Under the pieces are notes generated by a model. It ran no database searches and was not told where the DNA came from. It worked only from the letters and a program-made list of their open reading frames with translations. The position numbers and the translations under genes are program-made. 64,000 bases of DNA from Altererythrobacter xiamenensis (GTDB lineage Bacteria; Pseudomonadota; Alphaproteobacteria; Sphingomonadales; Sphingomonadaceae): the NCBI RefSeq assembly GCF_900177715.1, contig NZ_FXWG01000002.1, positions 372,001 to 436,000 on the forward strand. Reading direction: 5' to 3'. Positions 1 to 8,333 of the stretch are shown here, piece by piece. The first letter of the stretch is position 1. Each line of letters starts with the position of its first letter.

Positions 1-1
1 G

Positions 2-2155
2 ATCCGGGTCGAGACGCGCAGCGGCGACACGCCGTCCGACCGCAAGAAACGCCAGCGGACGAAGCCGCCGCATGTCCTTCTGACAACGCCCGAGAGCCTT
101 TCGCTCCTGCTGTCCTATCCCGACAGCCTGGAACTGTTCAAAGGGCTCAAGCGCGTCGTGATCGACGAGGTTCATGCTTTTGCCACCGGCAAACGCGGCG
201 ACCTGCTGGCCTTGGCGCTCAGCCGCTTGCAGGCGATCGCGCCCGACATGCAGCGTGCGGCGCTATCGGCCACGGTCGCCGACCCGGAGGGCTTCCGCGC
301 CTGGCTTGCGCCTTGGGGTGACATCGACGCGGTCGAATTGGTCGAGGGTGAGAAGGGCGCGGAGCCGCAGGTCGAAATCCTCCTCCCCGAGGAGGAGCGC
401 GTCCCTTGGGGCGGTCACGCGGGACGCTGGGCGATCCCGCAGCTCTACGAGGAGATCCGGAAGAACAAGACGACGCTGGTCTTCACCAACACGCGCTTCC
501 TCGCCGAGTTCATCTTCCAGCTGCTGTGGGACATCAACGAGGACAACCTTCCCATCGGCATCCATCACGGCTCTCTGGCGAAAGAGGCGCGGCGCAAGGT
601 CGAAGGTGCAATGGCGCGCGGCGAATTGCGCGCGCTGGTCTGCACGGCCAGCCTCGACCTCGGCGTAGACTGGGGTGATATCGACTGCGTGGTGCAGATG
701 GGGGCGCCCAAGGGCTCCTCGCGTCTTCTGCAGCGTATCGGCCGCGCCAATCACCGGCTCGACCAGCCTTCTCGCGCTCTGCTCGTCCCCGGCAACCGTT
801 TCGAGTTTCTCGAAGCGACTGCAGCCAAGGATGCGGTCGATGACGGGCAGCGTGACGGCGAGGATTTTCGCGCTGGCGGGCTCGACGTGCTGGCGCAGCA
901 TGTCATGGCCTGCGCCTGCGCAGCGCCCTTTCACGAAGAAGAATTGCTCGCAGAAGTGCGCGCTAGCCTCCCATATGCCTGGGTCGAGGAACAGGACTGG
1001 AAGCGTGTGCTCGGCTTCGTCGAGAACGGCGGATATGCGCTGCGGGCCTATGACAAGTTCAAGCGGATCGTTCGCGACAAGAATGGCGTGTGGCGGCTGA
1101 CCCATCCCGAACATGCCCAGCGCCACCGCATGAACGCCGGAATCATCGTGGACTCGGAGATGCTCACAGTGCGGTTTCGCAATGGCCGCAATCTCGGCAA
1201 GGTGGAGGAGCGCTTCGCCGCAACCCTGTCGCCCGGTGACACGTTCTTCTTCGCTGGCATGAGCCTCGAGGTCGAACAATTGAAGGACATGGATGTCGTC
1301 GTCCGCGCGGCCAAGACAAGCGCGACCATCCCGAGCTATGGCGGGCAGCGCCTGCCGATCAGCACACATCTGGCGAGCCGGGTGCGAACCATGCTGGTCG
1401 AGCGCGAGAAGTGGGGCCGCTTCCCCGATGATGTCCGTGAATGGCTGGAGGTGCAGGACTGGCGCAGCCAGATGCCCGGGCCGGGCATGCTGCTCGTTGA
1501 AAGCTTCCCGCATCACAAGAAGCATTACAGCGTCTATTATACCTTCGAAGGGTGGAACGCGAACCAGAGCCTCGGCATGCTGATCACGCGGCGCATGGAG
1601 GACCGCGGGCTCGCGCCGGGCGGTTTCGTCGCCAATGATTATTGCCTGGCGGTCTGGGGGCTGCGCCCGGTGGAGGACCCCGCGCCGCTGCTTTCGCCCG
1701 ATATTCTCGCGCATGAGTTCGTCGATTGGGTGCAGGAATCGCACCTGCTACGCCGCGCCTTCCGCGAAGTGGCGGTGATCAGCGGGCTGGTCGAGCGCCA
1801 GCATCCCGGCAAGCGCAAGACCGGCAAGCAGGTCACCTTCTCGACCGACCTGATTTACGACGTGCTGCGCAAATACGAGCCCGACCACGTGCTGCTCGAG
1901 GCCGCCTGGGCCGATGCCCGTGCGAGGATGACGGATGTGGGGCGGCTGGGCGATTTGCTCGAGCGGTCCCAGCACGAACTGGTCCATGTCGAGCTTGAGC
2001 GCGTCAGCCCGCTTGCCGTGCCGGTGATGACGATGATCGGACGCGAGGCGGTGCCACAAGGCGCGGTCGACGAGGAGCTATTGCTTGAGGCGGAGACGCT
2101 GGCTGGCGAAGCGATGCGAGTCGATGGGAGAGCGGAGGAGCAGGCAGAGGATTAG
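2..2155 (+). CDS. Ligase-associated DEXH-box DNA helicase (Lhr-like), 5' part cut by window edge
   Basis: Superfamily 2 helicase of the Lhr type that accompanies ATP-dependent DNA ligase in a bacterial DNA-damage response cluster. The reading frame is open from base 2, so about the first 100 residues lie outside the window. Seen in order: TTPESL (motif Ib), DEVH (motif II, at 161), SATV (motif III), FTNTR (motif IV), TASLDLGVDWGD and QRIGRANHR (motifs V and VI), then a long C-terminal region as in Lhr proteins. An internal GTG at 158 is not the true start because conserved motifs lie upstream of it. The usual partners (ligase, exonuclease, nuclease PdeM) are not downstream; they may lie upstream. 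Confidence 0.9.
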   Translation: MRVETRSGDTPSDRKKRQRTKPPHVLLTTPESLSLLLSYPDSLELFKGLKRVVIDEVHAFATGKRGDLLALALSRLQAIAPDMQRAALSATVADPEGFRAWLAPWGDIDAVELVEGEKGAEPQVEILLPEEERVPWGGHAGRWAIPQLYEEIRKNKTTLVFTNTRFLAEFIFQLLWDINEDNLPIGIHHGSLAKEARRKVEGAMARGELRALVCTASLDLGVDWGDIDCVVQMGAPKGSSRLLQRIGRANHRLDQPSRALLVPGNRFEFLEATAAKDAVDDGQRDGEDFRAGGLDVLAQHVMACACAAPFHEEELLAEVRASLPYAWVEEQDWKRVLGFVENGGYALRAYDKFKRIVRDKNGVWRLTHPEHAQRHRMNAGIIVDSEMLTVRFRNGRNLGKVEERFAATLSPGDTFFFAGMSLEVEQLKDMDVVVRAAKTSATIPSYGGQRLPISTHLASRVRTMLVEREKWGRFPDDVREWLEVQDWRSQMPGPGMLLVESFPHHKKHYSVYYTFEGWNANQSLGMLITRRMEDRGLAPGGFVANDYCLAVWGLRPVEDPAPLLSPDILAHEFVDWVQESHLLRRAFREVAVISGLVERQHPGKRKTGKQVTFSTDLIYDVLRKYEPDHVLLEAAWADARARMTDVGRLGDLLERSQHELVHVELERVSPLAVPVMTMIGREAVPQGAVDEELLLEAETLAGEAMRVDGRAEEQAED

Positions 2156-2236
2156 GGGGGGTGCTGCGCGCCCCGATGGCTGCGTAAGTGGAACGTCCGG
2201 TTACGACCCGATTGCGGTCATTCCGCCTGACACTGT

Positions 2237-3613
2237 TCATACTGGCTGAGGGGAACTTTCGGTCAAACCAATCTCAACTTCGGCAAGGTCTCTGCGTGAG
2301 ATGCGGTAAAGACCGCCAAAACAGGCGCCGAGCAGTGCGACGCATCCAGGCACCACCGAGAAGGCTAACATGATGCCCCACAAACCCTCTTCCGTTTGCT
2401 CTGCACCTGCAACAAATCCGCTGGCCCCGAGAATAAACGCGGGCACCGCACCTCCAAGCGCGGCGCCCGCCTTGAGCGCGAATAGCGAAGCCGAAATGAC
2501 CAGGCCCGTCATCTGTATTCCTGACCTCCAGTGAATGAAGCGCGCGATGTCAGGAAAAATCGCAAAAATCGCCACAATGGTCACGCCAAAGGTGAAATTG
2601 AACAGAAAGTTCAGCAAGAGGATAAAAAGGTAATTGTCTGGCGGAACAAGGAGATACAGGAGCCGAAGCCCCGCCATGACAAGGAATGTGGCAGCTACAA
2701 GTCTGCCCTTGTCCATTTGGCGGAAGAGTTTGGGAGCCAGGAGGGATCCAAAGATACTCGAAACTCCGACCAGAAAGAACAGGCCTAGCCGATCGACGAA
2801 CAGGAAGACGGCTTGCCCATCATCAACGGTCAGATAGCGGAAATAGAATACCGCGCTACTGGCCATCATCACAATCGTGGCAATAACGCAGATCGCGGCG
2901 CCAATCGCGATCCACCAACTGCGTTCGCGGAGAAGGGTTCGCAGTTCCTGACGGATCGCGCTCTTGTGTTGCGGTGGAGCAATTCTTTCGCGGGTTGTCG
3001 CAAAACAAAATAGCAACGATAGACTCATCATCACGACAATCATCGACCACGCGATAATAATGCCGTGTGCCTCGTTGTCGCTGCCGACCACCCTGATTAT
3101 CGTTGTGACGCCCAAGGCAATGACGACGTCGGCGAGGCTAAGTAGAGCGAAACGCCAAGACGCTGCACTTTCTCGCTCCCTTGAATGAGGTGAGATTACA
3201 CCGAGCAGCGCACAATAGGGCACGTTCGTCACGGTGTAGAGCAGCATAGCGAGCGAGTAGAACACGTAGATCCACACCAGGGTCGCCAGGCCCCCCATGT
3301 CGGGCATGGCAAAGACGAAAAAGCTGACTACGCCGAAAGGTATCGCCCCATATAGAAGATAGGGCCGGTATCGGCCCCAACGCGAACGTGTACGGTCCGC
3401 GACCATTCCCATGGCAGGGTCCGTCACGGCATCGAAAATGCGCGTGACCAGCAGCATGGTGCCCGCTGCACCCGCGCCAACGCCTTTAAGTTCGACGAGG
3501 TAGTAGAGCAGGTAGAATGTGATGAAGCGATTGAAGAGACCGGTAGAGAAGTCGCCCATCGCATAACCGAATTTCTCGATCGGCGAGAGGCGCGTCGAAA
3601 CAAGTCGATCCAT
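2237..3613 (-). CDS. MFS transporter, glycoside-pentoside-hexuronide (GPH):cation symporter type
   Basis: A 458-residue membrane protein with about 12 hydrophobic segments. The early loop carries the GPH/MelB-like signature: a DPAMG stretch followed by RTRSRWGRYRP between helices 2 and 3. It probably imports a sugar or glycoside with H+ or Na+; the substrate cannot be told. I prefer the ATG at 3613 (MDRLVSTRL) over an upstream in-frame start at 3649 because it follows a strong GGGAGGGGG ribosome site. The gene stands alone, with no glycoside hydrolase beside it. Its middle part (about 2520-2680) looks more AT-rich than its neighbours, a weak hint of transfer. Confidence 0.85.
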   Translation of the reverse strand: MDRLVSTRLSPIEKFGYAMGDFSTGLFNRFITFYLLYYLVELKGVGAGAAGTMLLVTRIFDAVTDPAMGMVADRTRSRWGRYRPYLLYGAIPFGVVSFFVFAMPDMGGLATLVWIYVFYSLAMLLYTVTNVPYCALLGVISPHSRERESAASWRFALLSLADVVIALGVTTIIRVVGSDNEAHGIIIAWSMIVVMMSLSLLFCFATTRERIAPPQHKSAIRQELRTLLRERSWWIAIGAAICVIATIVMMASSAVFYFRYLTVDDGQAVFLFVDRLGLFFLVGVSSIFGSLLAPKLFRQMDKGRLVAATFLVMAGLRLLYLLVPPDNYLFILLLNFLFNFTFGVTIVAIFAIFPDIARFIHWRSGIQMTGLVISASLFALKAGAALGGAVPAFILGASGFVAGAEQTEEGLWGIMLAFSVVPGCVALLGACFGGLYRISRRDLAEVEIGLTESSPQPV

Positions 3614-3786
3614 GTAACTGCCCCCTCCCGAGAAAAAGGGGTAAATCAATGGTCCTTTCAGTCAAGCAATTCGCGGGGCGAGTTGGCGGAACTGATTGCG
3701 GGATATGGCCTGCAGTGACTGCTTCACACCCACAATCGGAGGGGGTGGCTAAACATAAATGGTCTGAAAGGGACCGTCCCAAGAGG

Positions 3787-4227
3787 CTATTCTTCCTGCC
3801 CAAAGCTTCGATGCTCAGCATCGCCAATAAAAGCGAACCTTGTCGCTCCGGCATCCTTGATCAGCGCGATGGTTTTTGCAGACGCGTCATAGCTGGCGAG
3901 GGCGGCGGGCTTGAACTCGAGCAGCGGTTCTTCCGGCAAGCGCGCGGCATTGCCGACCTGCGCCTTGAGGGCCTCGCGAGTGACTGGCGCACCGTTCCAG
4001 AACAGCCGGTCGGCTTCATCGATCGTCACGGTGTTGCGATCGGCATTGCTGGTGCAGCCGGAGCACGATGCGGGCAAATCGACATCGGTCGTGTGTGTGG
4101 CGATGGGGATCGTCATGATCAGCATGATGAGCAGGACGAGCAGGACATCGATGAAGGGGGTCACATTCATCTGCCCCATGGGCTGCGGGTTCATCGGATT
4201 GTGCACGCGCGTAAGGGTAATCGCCAT
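3787..4227 (-). CDS. exbD: ExbD/TolR-family biopolymer transport protein (third copy)
   Basis: A 146-residue protein with a short cytoplasmic N-terminus, one membrane helix beginning NVTPFIDVLLVLL (with the conserved proton-path Asp) and a periplasmic domain. It would work with ExbB and TonB to energise outer-membrane receptors. I chose the ATG at 4227 because GAGGAGAG lies just upstream and the family starts shortly before the helix; an in-frame start at 4374 would add an unlikely tail. Its end (ATRFAFIGD...RSFG) and its ASYDxSAK stretch match the neighbouring ExbD at 4433-4879, so the two are duplicates. It is unusual in carrying a Cys-Ser-Gly-Cys just after the helix. A terminator separates it from the upstream cluster. 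Confidence 0.88.
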   Translation of the reverse strand: MAITLTRVHNPMNPQPMGQMNVTPFIDVLLVLLIMLIMTIPIATHTTDVDLPASCSGCTSNADRNTVTIDEADRLFWNGAPVTREALKAQVGNAARLPEEPLLEFKPAALASYDASAKTIALIKDAGATRFAFIGDAEHRSFGQEE

Positions 4228-4374
4228 GTTCGCTCTCCTCGAACTGGCCGAGAAACAGAATGACATACCATCACAGAGCCATGCGCAAACGGGGTAGGAT
4301 CTGGCTAGTTTCATATCGGTGCGACGGTCTGTGACGGGGTAGCCATGGAGTTTGGAGCCATCCGCACCGGACAA

Positions 4375-4402
4375 TAAAAAAGGGGCGGATCGCTCCGCCC
4401 CT
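4375..4402 (-). terminator. Rho-independent terminator after second exbD
   Basis: The 8-bp perfect stem GGGGCGGA/TCCGCCCC with a 4-base loop is followed on the minus strand by six T residues. It lies between the exbD ending at 4433 and the third exbD starting at 4227, so it should end most transcripts of tonB-exbB-exbD-exbD and leave the third copy to read-through or its own promoter. Confidence 0.85.
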
Positions 4403-4432
4403 TCTCGTTTTCCTGAGTGAGTGTCGGGGAGC

Positions 4433-4879
4433 TTATTCGCTGCCGCCTACACCACCGAACTGGCGATACTTCTCGTTACCGACGAAGCCGAACTTGGTCA
4501 CGCCCGATGCCTTGATGATGTTGAGCACCTTGGCCGAAAGGTCGTAGCTTGCGAGCGGTTCCGGCTCGAACTGCAGCTCCGGCTCGACCGACATCTGGGT
4601 CGATTCCTGAAGCAGGGTGACGAGCTGACCCTGGTTGATCGGCTCGGCATTCCACAGGATCTGGTTGTCCTGCGTGAGCACCAGCTTGTTCTTGATCGGC
4701 TCAACCACCACGTCCGGCGGATTGGGCTGCGGGCTCGGAAGGTCGATATCGACCGAGTGCGTTGCAACGGGGATGGTGATGATGAACATGATGAGCAGAA
4801 CGAGCAGGACGTCGATCAACGGCGTCATGTTCATTTCCATCATCGGCGCGCCATCATCCTTGCCGCCTGACATTGCCAT
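4433..4879 (-). CDS. exbD: ExbD/TolR-family biopolymer transport protein (second copy)
   Basis: A 148-residue protein: short N-terminus, a membrane helix starting NMTPLIDVLLVLLIMF with the conserved Asp, then a periplasmic domain. It is part of the proton-driven TonB energy system. It follows the first exbD by about 40 bases on the same strand and is closely related to the third copy downstream, sharing the ASYDLSAK region and the GVTKFGFVGN ending. The start MAMSGG at 4879 sits behind an AGGAG-type site. Function is assigned by family; which receptor system it serves is unknown. Confidence 0.93.
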   Translation of the reverse strand: MAMSGGKDDGAPMMEMNMTPLIDVLLVLLIMFIITIPVATHSVDIDLPSPQPNPPDVVVEPIKNKLVLTQDNQILWNAEPINQGQLVTLLQESTQMSVEPELQFEPEPLASYDLSAKVLNIIKASGVTKFGFVGNEKYRQFGGVGGSE

Positions 4880-4918
4880 GGGTGTTTACTCCTGTCTCTC
4901 TTTCAACGCGGGGCCGGC

Positions 4919-5449
4919 TTAGATGCCAGGCTCTACCGGGTTGGAGATAAAGCCGACGGTCGGGTAACCGGCCGCCTGCACATTGTAGATCGTGCCCGCC
5001 ACGCAGCGCCACGGTGCATTCACGTCGCCGCGAATGTGCACCTGCGGAATCAGGTCGGGTTCTTCCATGATCGCTTCTGGGCCACCAGCGCGCTGTACGA
5101 TTGCATCGAGGCGCTCGAACGCCTGGTCATACAGCTCTTCGGATGAGACCGGGGTCACATTGCCGAAATAGACCCGGCATTCACCGTTGCGCGAGGCCCC
5201 TTCGTAGCCGGGTTCGCCAGCGCTGCGACCTGCATTGTCGGTCGTGCTGACCGTGAGCTGCAAGTTCTCGACCTTATCCTTCGACTCGACCGATTCCATG
5301 ATCGGTATCTCGAGCTTTTCGATGGTCTGGATCGCAACGGGAACCGCGATGAGGAAGATGATCAGGAGAACCAGCATCACGTCCACGAGCGGCGTGGTGT
5401 TGATGTCCGACATCGGGGTTTCACCCGAGCCTCCAATCTCAATCGCCAT
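4919..5449 (-). CDS. exbD: ExbD/TolR-family biopolymer transport protein (first copy)
   Basis: A 176-residue protein with the ExbD pattern: N-terminal MSDINTTPLVDVMLVLLI helix with the conserved Asp, then a periplasmic domain longer than in the other two copies (about 130 residues) with two cysteines (CRVYFG and WRCVAG). It follows exbB on the same strand by about 75 bases. Its periplasmic part does not align well by eye with the other two copies, so it looks like an older and distinct ExbD, while copies two and three are recent relatives. Confidence 0.93.
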   Translation of the reverse strand: MAIEIGGSGETPMSDINTTPLVDVMLVLLIIFLIAVPVAIQTIEKLEIPIMESVESKDKVENLQLTVSTTDNAGRSAGEPGYEGASRNGECRVYFGNVTPVSSEELYDQAFERLDAIVQRAGGPEAIMEEPDLIPQVHIRGDVNAPWRCVAGTIYNVQAAGYPTVGFISNPVEPGI

Positions 5450-5524
5450 TAGATCATCCTATCCGTAATTCGTCACTTCAATCGTGCTGGGGCGGCGGCC
5501 AGCGCCGCCCCGACACCTATCGGT

Positions 5525-6301
5525 TCAAGCTTTGGTCGCAGCTGGCTTTGCAGCAGCTGGCTTGGCCGCAGTCTTGGCAGCCGGTGCGGCAGCCATGGTC
5601 GCAGGCTTGACCTGACCATTCGAGCTGATGTGCGCGAGAATGTCGGTCGAGAAAGCGTTCATGCGTTCTGCGATGCGCTTGTTACGGCTCTGCAGCCAGT
5701 TGTAGGCAAGCACGGCCGGAACAGCCACGAGCAGACCGATGGCGGTCATGATCAGGGCTTCACCAACCGGACCAGCGACCTTGTCGATCGAGGCCGAACC
5801 GGCGAGGCCGATGTTGATGAGTGCGCGGTAGATCCCGATCACCGTACCGAGCAGACCGACGAAGGGAGCGGTCGCACCCACGGTTGCGAGGAACGAGAGG
5901 CCGCCCGACAGTTTCGAGTTGATCGAGTCGGTCGAACGCTGAAGCGAACCGTGCATCCAGTCATGCGCTTCGAGGTGGTCGGTCATCTTGCCGTGCTCTT
6001 CGTCGGCCTTGATGGCGTCATCGACGATCTGGCGCCATGCACTGTTCTTTTCCAGCTTGGTGGCGCCGTCCTTGAGGCTGCCGGCACGCCAGAAGTTGGT
6101 CTTCACAGCGTTCCACTGGCGGTTGATCTTGGCCTGTTCGAGCAGCTTGGTGATCAGGATGTAGAACGAGCCAACGCTCATGATCACAAGCACGCCGAAG
6201 ATGAACCAGGCGATAGCGCCGCCCTGTTCCATGGCTTCCCAGAAGCCGAAGCGGTTCTCCGGAGCTGCGTCGGCAGCAGCGGTAAGAAGTTCAATCATCA
6301 T
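5525..6301 (-). CDS. exbB: ExbB/TolQ/MotA-family proton channel protein
   Basis: A 258-residue inner-membrane protein with a first helix at about residues 28-50, a cytoplasmic domain, and two C-terminal helices containing the family pattern TVGATAPFVGLLGTVIGIYRA and GEALIMTAIGLLVAVPAVLAYN. It forms the proton channel that powers TonB together with ExbD. The tail is rich in Ala, Lys and Pro (PAAAKPAATKA), a low-complexity extension. It lies between tonB and the exbD genes in the usual order tonB-exbB-exbD. Confidence 0.95.
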   Translation of the reverse strand: MMIELLTAAADAAPENRFGFWEAMEQGGAIAWFIFGVLVIMSVGSFYILITKLLEQAKINRQWNAVKTNFWRAGSLKDGATKLEKNSAWRQIVDDAIKADEEHGKMTDHLEAHDWMHGSLQRSTDSINSKLSGGLSFLATVGATAPFVGLLGTVIGIYRALINIGLAGSASIDKVAGPVGEALIMTAIGLLVAVPAVLAYNWLQSRNKRIAERMNAFSTDILAHISSNGQVKPATMAAAPAAKTAAKPAAAKPAATKA

Positions 6302-6367
6302 TGCGAAAAGTCCTCTTGAAAAAAAGTCCCCAGAGCCCCGCCATCACGGCAAGGCCGGTTATCTAGC

Positions 6368-7036
6368 CTAATTCAGCCTGTAGGTAATGGCCGTTGAATA
6401 ATTGCCGTTGGTCGGGTTGCCGGCATCGTTGAGCGCAGGATTGAACCGGGCATAACGCTGCATGCCCTCGCAAGCTGCCTCGTCGAGAATGCTCGACCCG
6501 CTCGAACGGGTAACCCGGCAGCCCGAAACGCGACCTTCCGCGTTGACGGTAACTGCGACGCCAACCGTACCCTCGATCTCCTCGCGCAGGGCGCGGGAGG
6601 GATAATTCTCCTGAATACGGCGCGACCAGCCATTGAGACCCCTCGGCGAAGCACCGCGCGCCTGCGAAGGCGGTGGCGGCGGAGGCGGGGGCGCAACCGG
6701 AGCCGGCGGCGGCACGACCAGCGCGGGAGGCGCGGGCGGCGGAATCGTCGGCTGAGTGCGGATCGGCGGCGGGGCCGGCGCAATATTGATTGGCGGCGGC
6801 GGTGCGACCGGAGGCGGCGGAGCGGTCTGCTCCGGCTCGGGCGGCGGCGGCTCGTCCGGTTCTTCGGGGGGCGGCGGTTCATCGATATCGACCGTCGTCA
6901 CGCGCTCGACAACCTTTTTAGCTGCCTCGTAGGCAAGGCCGCTAATCAGCACGTATCCGATCACTACATGAATCAACGCCACGATGATCAGAGCAACAAT
7001 GCGGTTGCCGCTCATTTGTTGGTCAGCGTAGGCCAT
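6368..7036 (-). CDS. tonB: Energy transducer TonB
   Basis: A 222-residue protein with an N-terminal membrane anchor (about residues 12-33), a long periplasmic Pro-rich spacer with EPPPPEEPDEPPPPEPE and further PPPP blocks (about 50-125), and a C-terminal TonB domain with NYPSRALREEIEGTVGVAV and a final beta strand. It couples the proton motive force sensed by ExbB/ExbD to TonB-dependent outer-membrane receptors. It is the first gene of a leftward cluster; the leader at 7037-7080 contains a perfect short inverted repeat. No TonB-dependent receptor gene is beside it. Confidence 0.95.
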   Translation of the reverse strand: MAYADQQMSGNRIVALIIVALIHVVIGYVLISGLAYEAAKKVVERVTTVDIDEPPPPEEPDEPPPPEPEQTAPPPPVAPPPPINIAPAPPPIRTQPTIPPPAPPALVVPPPAPVAPPPPPPPPSQARGASPRGLNGWSRRIQENYPSRALREEIEGTVGVAVTVNAEGRVSGCRVTRSSGSSILDEAACEGMQRYARFNPALNDAGNPTNGNYSTAITYRLN

Positions 7037-7399
7037 CCAGTCGCTTTCTCTCCATCATTTGGTCGGGTTCAACCCGACACTAAGCTTCGCGCAAACACAG
7101 GCTTGCGCCAGCTACGACTCCAATTCCTCCCTGGCCGAGCAGCTTCTATGCCACCCGGTGGGCCGCGATTCGGCAGACGCCAAACCGACAACCGAATGAC
7201 TGCACAAAAGTCCCCAGTGCAACGTCATCCAGCGCCCGCTTTAACGGGCAAGCCCTAGGCAGGCAAACGCTTTATCGGTTCAGGACCGATTCAGCGCCTC
7301 TTGTTTCGATTAGGGGAAGCTACGAATATATTGCGGCACTTGCTGGCGCAAGGCGCGTTGATGAACAGGCCCGCCTGAGCAAAGTTTAAGGATTTCTTA
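7037..7399. other. Divergent intergenic region with three short hairpins
   Basis: This 363-base stretch lies between tonB (leftward) and the gene at 7400 (rightward). No convincing ORF is present. It holds three short inverted repeats: GTCGGGTT/AACCCGAC at 7063-7079 in the tonB leader, GCCCGC/GCGGGC-like pairing around 7233-7251, and ATCGGT/ACCGAT at 7273-7290. None is followed by a T-run, so they are not simple terminators. Promoters for both flanking genes must lie here, but I cannot place them with confidence. Confidence 0.5.
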
Positions 7400-7400
7400 A
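7386..7400 (+). promoter_or_regulatory. Candidate CtrA full site TTAA-N7-TTAA
   Basis: TTAA GGATTTC TTAA matches the alphaproteobacterial CtrA consensus TTAA-N7-TTAA exactly. It runs into the ATG of the gene at 7400, so if bound it would more likely repress or overlap the ribosome site than activate. Its position over the start codon, and the modest information content, leave room for chance. Confidence 0.35.
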
Positions 7401-8239
7401 TGCGTTTCAATCGTTTGGCACTCATTGCCGCTATCGCGAGCGCTCCTGCGGTCACACCGCTCATGGCGCAAGATCCCGCGGCCGAGCCTGTGCTGACCTA
7501 TGCCGACATCGCCGATTTGTCCGATGCGGCCGATCTCGTCATTCATGCGCAGATTCGGCGCCAGGTCGAAGTCGAGCGGGAGCGCGCGCCAGGCCTCGAA
7601 GCGGGATTCGCCCGGCTTTACATAGAGGCGGAGACGAAGGCTCTGCTGACAGGCTCGGCCCCGATCGGCGAATCGCTGCGCTATCTCGTCGACGTGCCGC
7701 TCAATGCGAAGGGCAAGGTCCCCAAGCTCAGGAAGAAAGAGGTCCTCTTGTTCGCTCGTGCAGTGCCGTCGCGTCCCGGCGAAGTGCAACTGGCCGGACC
7801 GCAGGCACAGCAACCCTATACTCCCGAGCTTGAGGCGCAGGTGCGCCCGGTTCTATCGGCGCTCGCTTCGCCTGATTCTCCGCCAGTCGTTACCGGTGTG
7901 CGCGACGCGCTATCGGTTCCGGGCAATCTCGCAGGCGAATCGGAAACGCAGGTATTTCTCGAGACACGCAATGGGGAGCCGGTGTCTCTCAGCATACTTC
8001 GCCGTCCGGGGCGCGAGCCGGTGTGGGGTGTGAGCTGGGGCGAAATCATCGACCAGGCCGCGCGACCGCCGCGCCCCAACACGATCGAATGGTATCGCCT
8101 CGCCTGCGCGCTTCCCGCTCGACTGCCATCGGGAGCAAATCTTTCGCGCGTCCCGGCGGAGCGCGCCCAGGCCGAGCGTGACTACAGCCTCGTGATGGGA
8201 TCGCTCGGTCCATGCGTGCGCACGCTGGTGCGGGGTTGA
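7400..8239 (+). CDS. Secreted protein of unknown function
   Basis: A 279-residue protein with a clear signal peptide (MRFNRL, hydrophobic core, cleavage likely after LMAQ at about residue 24). The mature part has no motif I recognise. It is mixed alpha/beta in character, with a pair of cysteines near the C-terminus (about 246 and 274) that could form a disulfide in the periplasm. It stands alone, divergent from tonB, and is followed by the thioesterase-hom pair about 95 bases on. Coding character is good (GC-rich third positions). No function is proposed. Confidence 0.8.
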   Translation: MRFNRLALIAAIASAPAVTPLMAQDPAAEPVLTYADIADLSDAADLVIHAQIRRQVEVERERAPGLEAGFARLYIEAETKALLTGSAPIGESLRYLVDVPLNAKGKVPKLRKKEVLLFARAVPSRPGEVQLAGPQAQQPYTPELEAQVRPVLSALASPDSPPVVTGVRDALSVPGNLAGESETQVFLETRNGEPVSLSILRRPGREPVWGVSWGEIIDQAARPPRPNTIEWYRLACALPARLPSGANLSRVPAERAQAERDYSLVMGSLGPCVRTLVRG

Positions 8240-8333
8240 GCGGTGCAAGAACCGCTGCGCTAAAGCGGCAATTGACGAAACCCAAGACAAAGTGGTTCCC
8301 ATGGCGGCCAGCCCCGCGCTAGGGCAGCCGTCT

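Noticed and set aside
263..1744. 493-codon open frame opposite the helicase gene
   Set aside because: It is a high-GC shadow frame; the plus strand codes a full set of helicase motifs and the antisense translation has no recognisable domain.
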